Below are positions 42,631 through 50,656 of a stretch of 64,000 bases of DNA, in pieces. This DNA comes from Nocardiopsis mwathae. Its GTDB lineage: Bacteria; Actinomycetota; Actinomycetes; Streptosporangiales; Streptosporangiaceae. The number at the start of each line of letters is the position of its first letter. Positions within the stretch are counted from its first letter, which is position 1. The translations under genes were made by a program, and so were the position numbers. The DNA is taken from assembly GCF_014201195.1 (NCBI RefSeq), contig NZ_JACHDS010000001.1, forward strand, positions 124,001-188,000. The letters are read 5' to 3'. The notes under the pieces are model-generated. The model searched no databases. It was not told where the DNA came from and saw nothing but the letters and a program-made list of their open reading frames with translations.

Positions 42631-43908
42631 TCAACTCGTCTTCCCGGGAAGGTATTCCTGGTCGGTGCCGATGTGACCCAGGACACGGCGCGGTGCGGTC
42701 CGTGGTTCGGGGTCGGGAACCGTCGGCCAGACCAGCGGCAGCCGCTGCTGGGCGGGCGGTGCGGCACCCTGCGGCGGAACCGGCCCGGCATCGGGGACCG
42801 CCGCCCTGCACCGACCGGGTGCGGCCGCCGCCCACTCCTCCAGCTGGCGGACGAACACCTCCGCGTGTACCGGCCAGTGGAACGCCGTGCGCGCGATCTC
42901 GTGGCCGGTCCGGGCGAACCGGTGGCGCAGCTGCGGGTCCGAGCGCAGCCGCAGCACCGCCGCGGCCGCTGCCACGGGGTCGCCGAACGGGACGACGGTC
43001 CCGCAGTCGCCCTCCGGCCGCCCGGTGACCAGCCGGGAGGCGGCCGGGTTCGGCGTGGTGACCACCGGCAGTCCGTGCGCCATGTACTCCACGACCTTGG
43101 TGGGCAGCGAGTGCCGGTAGTTCGGGGTGTCCTGAAGCAGGCAGATCCCGGCCGTCGCGCCGCTGACCATGCGCAGCGCCTGGTCGTTGGGGACGAACCC
43201 GTACCAGTGAACGGCCCCCTCCAGCTGGGCGGCGCGCAGCAGCGGCCGGGTCTCCGCGTCGGCCGCCCCGATCACCTCGACCCGCACGCCGTGCGGGCGC
43301 AGCAGCCGTCCGAGCTCGACCAGCTCGGCGGCGCCGCGCGCGGCGGACAGCTGGCCCAGGTAGACGACGCGGTCGGTGCCCGGCGGGCGCTCGGGCCGCC
43401 CCGGCACGTTCGTGGTGTTCGGGACGACCGGGTGGGGCAGGGCGAACCGGTCGCGGTAGCCCTCCTCCGCGAGGATCAGGTGCATGCGCCGTTCGGCGCG
43501 CCGCTCGATGTGGCGCAGTACCGGTCCCAGCGGTCGGCGCAGCGGGGCCGGCAGCCACGGTTTGGTGAGCACCGAGGCGGCGGTGTCCTCGTGGACGTCC
43601 CACACGGTGACCGGGCGGTCCGTGGGCAGCGCGAGCAGCAATTCGGGGTCGTGGAAGAGGAGCAGGTCGGCGCGGGGCGCGTGCTCGGCCAGGAGCCGCC
43701 GGGCGGCCCGTAGTGACCGGGCCCGGCGTCGCCCCGTCGCGCGGGGTACGTCGATGGCGGTCAGCTCCCGCCATGGCGTGACGCCGCGATCGCGGAACGG
43801 TGCGATGTAGGTGACGCTGTGGCCCGCGTCCAGAAGCGCGCGGATCTGCCGGTGCAGGATGCGCGCGTCTTCCGGGTGGTGGACCACAGTGGCCACTAGA
43901 GCGTGCAT
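42631..43908 (-). CDS. Family 4 glycosyltransferase
   Basis: 425 residues from the ATG at 43908 (AGGTGA upstream). A GTG at 43920 in frame is the alternative. It is a GT-B enzyme: N-terminal VVHHPEDARILHRQIRALLDAGHSVTYIAP, and C-terminal nucleotide-sugar domain with VYLGQLSAARGAAELVEL, PTKVVEYMAHGLPVVTTPNPAASRLV and the acidic EYMAHG region. The last roughly 50 residues are Pro-rich and variable. It is located between the nitroreductase and the UDP-sugar dehydrogenase genes, on the same strand as the latter. Confidence 0.9.
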   Translation of the reverse strand: MHALVATVVHHPEDARILHRQIRALLDAGHSVTYIAPFRDRGVTPWRELTAIDVPRATGRRRARSLRAARRLLAEHAPRADLLLFHDPELLLALPTDRPVTVWDVHEDTAASVLTKPWLPAPLRRPLGPVLRHIERRAERRMHLILAEEGYRDRFALPHPVVPNTTNVPGRPERPPGTDRVVYLGQLSAARGAAELVELGRLLRPHGVRVEVIGAADAETRPLLRAAQLEGAVHWYGFVPNDQALRMVSGATAGICLLQDTPNYRHSLPTKVVEYMAHGLPVVTTPNPAASRLVTGRPEGDCGTVVPFGDPVAAAAAVLRLRSDPQLRHRFARTGHEIARTAFHWPVHAEVFVRQLEEWAAAAPGRCRAAVPDAGPVPPQGAAPPAQQRLPLVWPTVPDPEPRTAPRRVLGHIGTDQEYLPGKTS

Positions 43909-44299
43909 ATGCGACTTCACCTGCTTCTATCGGCCACAAAGGTGCCTGTGCCAACATTCGCGCTAAATGGTGCGAACGTCGTGGAGCCACGCTAGGCAGC
44001 CGGGGAAACAGTTGGTGAAAAGTCGGGTTACCGGCGGGCATGGGCGGGGTGAATGCTCTTGTACCGGCTTCGCCCGCTACGGCCGGTAAACCCGGAAACG
44101 CCGTGGTGCGGGTTGCGCCCCGGAACGGAAAATCACCCTAAATTCCGGCGGAATCCCGCGAAGGCGGACGGTAACGGGCACGGCAGGGAGGAAAGAGACC
44201 GAATGCGCTCGTGCAACGGCGATCCCCCGGCCCCAGCGGATGCCGGGGCCGGGGGATGCACGGCCGGATGCGCGGGCTCGGAGGCCCGCGGAACGCGTC
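43909..44299. other. Intergenic region upstream of the GT4 gene
   Basis: 391 bp. It contains the promoter region of the glycosyltransferase (minus strand) and the terminator hairpin at 44222-44257 of the dehydrogenase gene. The part from about 43920 to 44180 is AT-richer than its surroundings. No gene is supported. Confidence 0.5.
44222..44257 (-). terminator. Terminator of the UDP-sugar dehydrogenase gene
   Basis: CCCCCGGCCCC (44224-44234) pairs perfectly with GGGGCCGGGGG (44245-44255), and AT on each side extends the stem to 13 bp. It lies 43 bp after the stop codon of the minus-strand gene ending at 44300. Confidence 0.75.
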
Positions 44300-45622
44300 C
44301 TAGAGGACCTGGATGCCCTCGCGGTTGATCGGGCTGGTGGTGCGGCGGCTCTCCGCCTCGTCGTCGTTCAGGCGGCGCAGCACCCCCCGGGTGTCCAGCA
44401 GCAGCCGCGCGCGCTCGGTGAGCAGCTTGGGCCGGTAATCGGTGTGGTCGGTGAGCAGGATGGTCAGGTCGGCATCGGCCAGAGCCTGTTCCAGGTTCTC
44501 GGCGCGCGGGACACGCGTGCCGTTCACCGTCCACTCCTCGACGTGCGGGTCGTGGTAGGTGAGCGCGGCCCCCTTGGCGGCCAGCTTCCGCGCGACCGGC
44601 CGGGCCGGGGACTCGCGCTGGTCGGCGATCCCCGCCTTGTAGGTGACACCGAGCAGCAGCACCTTGGACCGCGACAGCGCCAGCCCGCTGTCGTTGAGCA
44701 GCTCCTGGGCGCGCTGCAGCACGTAGGTCGGCATCCGCGCGTTGATCTCCTGGGCCAGCTCTACGAAGCGGAACGGGTAGCCCAGCGTCTTCACCTTGTA
44801 GGACAGGTAGTTCGGGTCGATGGGGATGCAGTGCCCGCCCACCCCGGGGCCGGGGTAGAAGGCCTGGAATCCGAAGGGCTTGGTGGCGGCGCACGCGATG
44901 GCGTCCCACAGGTCGACACCGAGCTCCTGGCAGAAGATCGCCATCTCGTTGACCAGCGCGATGTTCACGTGCCGGTAGGTGTTCTCCAGCAGCTTGGCCA
45001 TCTCGGCCTCGCGGGTGCCGCGCGCCTGGACCACGGAGTCCACGAACTTCCCGTAGAACGTGGCGGCGAGCTCGCCGCAGCGCTCGGTCATCCCGCCCAC
45101 GACCTTGGGGGTGTTGGCGATACCGAAGGCCGGATTGCCGGGGTCGATGCGCTCGGGCGAGAACGCCAGGTGGAAGTCGGCCCCGGCGACCAGGCCCGAC
45201 TCCTCCAGGATCGGGCGCACGACCTCCTCGGTGGTGCCCGGGTAGGTGGTGGACTCCAGGATGACCAGGGTCCCCGGGGCCAGGCGGGAGGCCACGGCGC
45301 GGGCTGCGGCGGTGACGGCGCCCAGGTCGGGACCGCCCTCGTCGGACAGCGGGGTGGGGACGCAGATGACGATGGTGTGCGCACCGCCCAGGACGTCGGG
45401 GTCGGTCGTCGCGCGGAACCCCGCACCCAACATCTGCTCGATGTCGCCGGAGTCCAGGTCGTCGATGTGCGACGCCCCGGAGTTCAGGCCCTCGGTGACC
45501 CGGGAGCTGACATCGAGCCCGGTGACCTTGAGACCGGAGCTGCTGGCCGCGTGCGCCAGGGGCAGGCCGACGTATCCGAGGCCGATGACGACCAGGTCGG
45601 ACGTAGAGGTAGCGACATCCAC
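44300..45622 (-). CDS. wecC: UDP-N-acetyl-hexosamine dehydrogenase (WecC/WbpA-like)
   Basis: 440 residues, GTG start at 45622. NAD-dependent oxidation of a UDP-HexNAc to the uronic acid. Features are VVIGLGYVGLPLA (11-23), ICVPTPLSDEGGPDL, ESTTYPGTTEEVV, AFSPERIDPGN, KLLENTYRHVNIALVNEM, and catalytic Cys265 in GPGVGGHCIPIDP. The C-terminal domain carries LLLGVTYKAGIADQRESPA. The PTPL/SPERIDPGN set points to the UDP-GlcNAc/ManNAc group rather than UDP-glucose. With the 2-epimerase at 47569 it could make UDP-ManNAcA, as WecB-WecC do. Confidence 0.92.
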   Translation of the reverse strand: MDVATSTSDLVVIGLGYVGLPLAHAASSSGLKVTGLDVSSRVTEGLNSGASHIDDLDSGDIEQMLGAGFRATTDPDVLGGAHTIVICVPTPLSDEGGPDLGAVTAAARAVASRLAPGTLVILESTTYPGTTEEVVRPILEESGLVAGADFHLAFSPERIDPGNPAFGIANTPKVVGGMTERCGELAATFYGKFVDSVVQARGTREAEMAKLLENTYRHVNIALVNEMAIFCQELGVDLWDAIACAATKPFGFQAFYPGPGVGGHCIPIDPNYLSYKVKTLGYPFRFVELAQEINARMPTYVLQRAQELLNDSGLALSRSKVLLLGVTYKAGIADQRESPARPVARKLAAKGAALTYHDPHVEEWTVNGTRVPRAENLEQALADADLTILLTDHTDYRPKLLTERARLLLDTRGVLRRLNDDEAESRRTTSPINREGIQVL

Positions 45623-45730
45623 AGGGGGTCCCCCTCGGGTTTCTCTTCTTCGGTGCGGAATATCGAGGCGGCGTATCGAGGACTTCCAATACCGACTAGA
45701 CGCCCGAGGTTACTTCCCGGTTGGCCGGGA

Positions 45731-47521
45731 TCACAGGGTCTGGCCTGGTTCGGACACTTTTCGGATTACCGCCTCATACACCTCGATATAGCGGTAGGCG
45801 GCCGCGCGCCAGGTGCGGCCATTTCCGACCCGCCGGCGGCCCGCGAGACCGAATGCCTCTCGCGTTCCACGACTGTAAGCCAGCTTTTCCAGCACCTCCG
45901 CCAGACCTTCCGAGTCGTCCGGAGGAATTAACTCACCGGTCACCCCCGGTTCCACGATCTCGCGCAGCGCCGCGAGGTCGCTGGCGACCACCGGCAGCCC
46001 CCCGGCCATCGCCTCCACCGGCTTCAGCGGCGTGACCAGCCGACTCACCCGCACGTCGCGCCGCGGCACCGTGAACACGTCGATGACCGCGTGGTGGCGC
46101 CGCACCTCCTCGGCCGGGACCCGGCCGGTGAAGTGCGCGGCCGTGCCCAGCCCGGCCGCGGCCGCGCGCTCGCGCAGCGCGCCCAGCTCCGGCCCGTCGC
46201 CCACCACCAGCAGGTGCGCCGCAACGCCCCGTCGGCGCAGTTCGGCCACGGCGTCCACCAGTGTGTCGAGCCCCTCGTAGCCGTAGCAGCTGGTCGTGGT
46301 CCCGGCCACGAAGTCCTCGGGTTCGATCCCCAGTTCCCGCCGCAGCTGCGCGCCGTCGGGCAACGGCTCCAGGAACGCCTCACCGACCGCGTTCGGCACC
46401 ACCGCGACCCGCTCCGGGTCGATGCCGCGGGCCACGATGTCGGCGCGCATCGTCTCGCCCAGCGTCACCACCAGGTCGGCCGCGGCCATGCAGGCGGTCT
46501 CGCGGGCACGCTCGGCCACGTAGTAGGCGTCCTCGACGCTGCGGGACGCGTCGCGCGACAGCCACGACTCCTCCAGGAAGCCACGCACCTCATAGACCAC
46601 GGGCAGGCCGTAGCGCTCGCGCAGGGCAAGCGCGAGCCGGGCGTTGTGGTGGTTGCTGGCGGCGTGCAGCACATCCGGGCTCAACCGCTCCACCAGCGGA
46701 GCCGCCAGGCGCAGCCCGGCCCGCAGCACGGCGGCGTCGTCGGTCGGCGCGGTCCAGGGCAGCAGCCGGTGGTAGGGGACCCCGTCGACGTCCACGCGTT
46801 CGCGGGCGTCGGGCACGCCCTTGGTGAGCGGGTAGCCGAGCCGGGTCACCACGTGCGGGTCGAGGCCGGCGGTGCGCTGGCCGAGCGCGATGCGGTGGGT
46901 GCGCTGGGTGTACCCGGCGTTGGTGTGCGGCAGCGCGTTGGTGACCATGTGCAGGACGCGCAGCCCGTCGGCTGCGGATCGCCCAGCGTTCATCGTGTCG
47001 TCGCGCCGCGTTCTCCGCGGCGGCGTTACCGTGATGTCGTGCCGGTGGTCAGGGAGGTCAGCAGCGGGGCCCACCGTGGTGTCGGCCGGGACGGCGCGTC
47101 CCGTCGCCACCGCCAGCCGGTGTGCCAGCCGGTCGCGGCTCCTTCCCTCGGGCAGGCGCTCCAGCAGCTCCCGGGCGAGCCCGGGTTCCTCGACGGCCAG
47201 GGCGAAGGCGGCCATGCGGGCCACCGCGCGCGGGGACGCGGAGGGCCGCCCGGCGGAGTCGCGGACGGCGCTCAGCGCCGCGTCGCGGCGGCCGGAGTCC
47301 CACAGCCCGTAGGCCCGCGGCAGCGTGCCGATCCGCATCGCGCCGTCGCGTACGCGGCGGCGGGCGCCGCCGGGCAGCAGGCGCAGGGCCAGCAGCGGCA
47401 TACGGGCGGGCTCGGCCCGCAGGTGCCGCCAGGTCAGGGTCGCGGTGAAGGTGGCCGCCTTGAGGATGTTGCGCACGGTGGCACATCGAACCACGCCGTG
47501 GTGACCTGCCGGTGACGCCAC
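45731..47521 (-). CDS. Family 4 glycosyltransferase with long N-terminal extension
   Basis: 596 residues from the GTG at 47521. Later starts such as GTG 47476 are possible. The first roughly 180 residues are an unrecognised, Arg/Ala-rich helical region (RLLPGGARRRVRDGAM, ARELLERLPEGRSRDRLAHRLA). The GT-B domain begins near 185 with LRVLHMVTNALPHTNAGYTQRTHRI. Donor-side motifs are VAVVPNAVGEAFLEP, TSCYGYEGLDTLVDAVAEL, and LVTPLKPVEAMAGGLPVVASDLAALREIV. It is divergent from the UDP-GlcNAc 2-epimerase gene over a very short gap and probably builds the same polymer. Confidence 0.9.
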   Translation of the reverse strand: MASPAGHHGVVRCATVRNILKAATFTATLTWRHLRAEPARMPLLALRLLPGGARRRVRDGAMRIGTLPRAYGLWDSGRRDAALSAVRDSAGRPSASPRAVARMAAFALAVEEPGLARELLERLPEGRSRDRLAHRLAVATGRAVPADTTVGPAADLPDHRHDITVTPPRRTRRDDTMNAGRSAADGLRVLHMVTNALPHTNAGYTQRTHRIALGQRTAGLDPHVVTRLGYPLTKGVPDARERVDVDGVPYHRLLPWTAPTDDAAVLRAGLRLAAPLVERLSPDVLHAASNHHNARLALALRERYGLPVVYEVRGFLEESWLSRDASRSVEDAYYVAERARETACMAAADLVVTLGETMRADIVARGIDPERVAVVPNAVGEAFLEPLPDGAQLRRELGIEPEDFVAGTTTSCYGYEGLDTLVDAVAELRRRGVAAHLLVVGDGPELGALRERAAAAGLGTAAHFTGRVPAEEVRRHHAVIDVFTVPRRDVRVSRLVTPLKPVEAMAGGLPVVASDLAALREIVEPGVTGELIPPDDSEGLAEVLEKLAYSRGTREAFGLAGRRRVGNGRTWRAAAYRYIEVYEAVIRKVSEPGQTL

Positions 47522-47568
47522 GGCGTCCGGCAGCGGTCAAGATCTCATCCGTCTTCGAAGGGAATGCG

Positions 47569-48681
47569 ATGTCGTCAGTCGGGAGCCGGTCCGCCGAGGT
47601 CGTGCACATCGTCGGTGCTCGGCCCAACTTCGTGAAGGCGGCACCCGTGGTGGCGGCCCTGGAGAAGCGCGGCGTGCGGCAGTCGGTGGTGCACACCGGG
47701 CAGCACTACGACGACCGGATGTCGGCGGTCTTCTTCCGGGAGCTGGGGCTGCCCCGGCCCGACGTCGACCTCGGGGTCGGCTCCGGCTCGCACGCCGAGC
47801 AGACGGCCGCCCTCATGGTGGGGCTGGAGCGGGAGTTCACCTCCCGGTCCCCCGGGCTGGTCGTCGTCTACGGTGACGTGAACTCCACGGTCGCCGCCGC
47901 GCTCGTCGCCGCCAAACTCCACATCCCCGTCGCCCACGTGGAGGCGGGGCTGCGGTCCTTCGACCGGACCATGCCCGAGGAGGTCAACCGGCGCCTCACC
48001 GACCAGCTCTCCGACGTCTGCTTCGCGACCAGCCCCGAGGCCGTCGGCCACCTGGCGCGCGAGGGCGTCGCAGCCGACCGGATCCACCTCGTGGGCAACC
48101 CGATGATCGACACCCTCCTGGGCCACCTGGACCGTTTCGACACCGCCGCGCTGCGCCGGCGCCTGGACCTGCCCGACACCTACGTCGCCGCGACCCTGCA
48201 CCGCCCTGCCAACGTGGACGACCCCGAGACCGTGGCGCGGCTGACCAAGCGCCTGCACGAGGTCGCCGACCAGGCCGACGTGGTGATGCCGGTGCACCCC
48301 CGCGGCCGCCGCGCCTTCGAGGAGGCCGGCCTGGGCGGCCACCCGCGGATGCGGCTGGCCGAACCCCTGGGTTACATCGACTTCGTCACCCTGGTGCGCG
48401 GGTCGGCCGCCGTGGTGACCGACTCCGGGGGAGTGCAGGAGGAGACCACCATCCTCGGCGTGCCCTGCCTGACCCTGCGGCCCAACACCGAACGCCCGGT
48501 GACCATCAGCCACGGCACCAACCGGCTCGTCACCGACACCGAACTCCCCGGGCTCGTCGCCGCGATCCTGGCGGGCGACGGGATCGGCACGGCCACCGTG
48601 GCCGAGGTCCCCCCGCTGTGGGACGGCCACGCCGGAGAGCGCATCGCCGCCGTCCTGGCCGGCGGTGACACCGCACCATGA
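47569..48681 (+). CDS. wecB: UDP-N-acetylglucosamine 2-epimerase (non-hydrolysing)
   Basis: Interconverts UDP-GlcNAc and UDP-ManNAc. It has 370 residues from the ATG at 47569 (GAAGGGAATGCG before it). Motifs are VHIVGARPNFVKAAPVV, VHTGQHYDDRMS, YGDVNSTVAAALVAAKL, HVEAGLRSFDRTMPEEVNRR with the catalytic acidic residues, and VVTDSGGVQEETTILGVPCLTLR. It is followed 49 bp later by a pseudo-glycosyltransferase-like gene on the same strand. The dehydrogenase that would convert its product to ManNAcA is encoded at 44300-45622. Confidence 0.95.
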   Translation: MSSVGSRSAEVVHIVGARPNFVKAAPVVAALEKRGVRQSVVHTGQHYDDRMSAVFFRELGLPRPDVDLGVGSGSHAEQTAALMVGLEREFTSRSPGLVVVYGDVNSTVAAALVAAKLHIPVAHVEAGLRSFDRTMPEEVNRRLTDQLSDVCFATSPEAVGHLAREGVAADRIHLVGNPMIDTLLGHLDRFDTAALRRRLDLPDTYVAATLHRPANVDDPETVARLTKRLHEVADQADVVMPVHPRGRRAFEEAGLGGHPRMRLAEPLGYIDFVTLVRGSAAVVTDSGGVQEETTILGVPCLTLRPNTERPVTISHGTNRLVTDTELPGLVAAILAGDGIGTATVAEVPPLWDGHAGERIAAVLAGGDTAP

Positions 48682-48730
48682 CACGCGCACCCCGCCACCG
48701 ATCCCCCGTTCTTCGATACCGCAAGGCAGG

Positions 48731-50524
48731 ATGACACCCGTGAAACGGCGTGAACAGAGCCAGACCGAACAGCTGCGGCAGGCGCTCTCGGAGAGGGAGG
48801 CCCAGCTGCAGGAGGCCCAGGCGCGTCTCGCCGCCCTGGAAGGATCGACCTCCCTGCAGGTCGGCCGCGCACTCACCGCCGCGGCCAAGCGGCCCGGCCG
48901 CGGACTCGTCCGGCTGCCGCGCGACCTGTTCCGGCTGTGGCGCAAGAGCGGCGCCACGCGGCAGAGCACCGGGGGACGCCGCAGGCCCCAGCCGGTGCGC
49001 TCGTACGACGCCGAGCGCCAGGAGGCGCGCCTGCTGGCCGGGAACATCGGCACCCGAGACGACCGCCTCGTCGTCGCCGGCGTACTCTCGCCCGAGGTGC
49101 ACGCCGCCGTCGAACCCTATGTCCGCGTCGTCGCGCTGCGCCCGCAGGACGCCCAGGTGGTCTTCGAGTCCGTCGACGTCGACGTGGTGCTGGTGTCGGC
49201 GTCCGCCGCGGCGCCCGGCAGCCTGTGGGCGCATGTCGGCGACCCAGCCTCGGGCGACCGCACCCGCGCACTCAACTGGGTCGTCGAGGCCGCCGCCGCG
49301 CGCGGCGTCCCCTCGGTCCTGCTCACCGACGCGCCCGCGCCCCCGGCACTGGCCACGCTCCCGTTCGGCCTGGTCTGCGACGGCGGCGTCGGCGTCCCGC
49401 TGCACCGCTTCAACCCCATCGCGGCCGAACCGGAGCGCACCACCGACCCCCTCCACCTGCCCTCCGCCGGACACCGCGGAGTGGTGGCCGACCGCCTCGT
49501 CGACATGCTGGTGCGCGAGGGCGGGGTGCGCCGCACCGAGCCCGGCTGGGCCGAGGAGCCCGCCGCGCTGCGGGCCGCCACCACCGTCGTCGTCGACGAC
49601 CCGGTCCTGGCCGACCGCGCCATGGCCTGCGGGGCGCGCGCCCTGCTGCTCGGCGGCGCCGCGGAGTCCGATGCCGAGCGCCCGGCCGGACCGCGCGGCC
49701 GTGTGCGCGTCCCCGTGGACGCCTCCGCACTGCGCTCCGGGGCGGCCGCCGACGGGCTCGCCCGCGTCCGCGCCGCCGGACCGCTCAGCCCCGAGGAGCT
49801 CCGGCTGGTGCTGCGCTCGCTGTTCCTCACCGACGCCACCCCCGTCCGGCTCGCCGACATCCTCGGCCGACTCGACTTCGCGCCCGGCTCCGGCAGCCCG
49901 TCGCTGGCGCTGCGTACCCGCCAGGTCGCGGTGCTCGCCGCGCCCCCGGACGACATCACCTCCCTCGCGCTCGCCGACGACCTCCTCAAGCAGGAGTACG
50001 CGCCCGCCGAGGTCGTGCTGCCGGACGACGTCGACCACCTCGCCGGGGTACAGCGGTTGCGGTCCGCCGGGATCCCGCTGCGCACCGCCCGCGTGGCCGG
50101 CTCGAACGGCGGCGCCCGCGAGCCCCGCCCCACCGAGTGGGCGGCCCTGGCCGGCGCGGCCACGGCGCCGTGGGTCGCGCTGTGGCGCGCGCCGCGGGGG
50201 TCGGCGTTCCTCGCCGACCTCCTGTGCGCCGCCGAGTGCTCCGGCGCCGACGCCGTCGGCCCGGCCGTGCCCTGGTGGGGGAGTGCCCCGGTCGGCGCGG
50301 CCGACACCGCAGCCGACCCGGTCGGCACCGCCGTGGCCGACCAGGACTACGTCTTCGTCAGCGCCATCGAACCGGACCTGGCCCGCACCGACCTGGTGCG
50401 GCGCGGTCTGCAGCCGGGGGTGTGGAACCGGCACGGGGCGCGGCTGCTCGCCCTGGGGCCCCAGCCCGAAGCCGACCGGGAGTCCGCCCCGGGGCAGGTG
50501 GGGAGCGCCCCCGATGGGGGCTGA
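48731..50524 (+). CDS. Coiled-coil protein with degenerate GT2-like domain
   Basis: 597 residues from the ATG at 48731, after AAGGCAGG. GTG 48740 is the alternative. The N-terminus is a coiled coil of about 40 residues (EQSQTEQLRQALSEREAQLQ... LEGSTSLQVGRALTAAA), a pattern seen in many glycosyltransferases. The C-terminal part (from about residue 420) aligns in layout with a GT-A domain: ALADDLLKQEYAPAEVVLPDD, then a stretch near WAALAGAATAPWVALWRAP where a DxD metal site would be expected. No DxD is seen, so it is probably catalytically inactive. It lies between wecB and a double glycosyltransferase gene. Confidence 0.7.
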   Translation: MTPVKRREQSQTEQLRQALSEREAQLQEAQARLAALEGSTSLQVGRALTAAAKRPGRGLVRLPRDLFRLWRKSGATRQSTGGRRRPQPVRSYDAERQEARLLAGNIGTRDDRLVVAGVLSPEVHAAVEPYVRVVALRPQDAQVVFESVDVDVVLVSASAAAPGSLWAHVGDPASGDRTRALNWVVEAAAARGVPSVLLTDAPAPPALATLPFGLVCDGGVGVPLHRFNPIAAEPERTTDPLHLPSAGHRGVVADRLVDMLVREGGVRRTEPGWAEEPAALRAATTVVVDDPVLADRAMACGARALLLGGAAESDAERPAGPRGRVRVPVDASALRSGAAADGLARVRAAGPLSPEELRLVLRSLFLTDATPVRLADILGRLDFAPGSGSPSLALRTRQVAVLAAPPDDITSLALADDLLKQEYAPAEVVLPDDVDHLAGVQRLRSAGIPLRTARVAGSNGGAREPRPTEWAALAGAATAPWVALWRAPRGSAFLADLLCAAECSGADAVGPAVPWWGSAPVGAADTAADPVGTAVADQDYVFVSAIEPDLARTDLVRRGLQPGVWNRHGARLLALGPQPEADRESAPGQVGSAPDGG

Positions 50525-50656
50525 GCGGACCGCGCCGGTGCGCACCTGTGAACAGTCAGCGGCACAACACCCGTGCCCGTCCCGCACCTCGGGGTGCGGC
50601 GGCCGCGCGGGAGTCCATCGGGGCGGGTCCCGGGGACGGGTCTTGAAGGGAAACAC

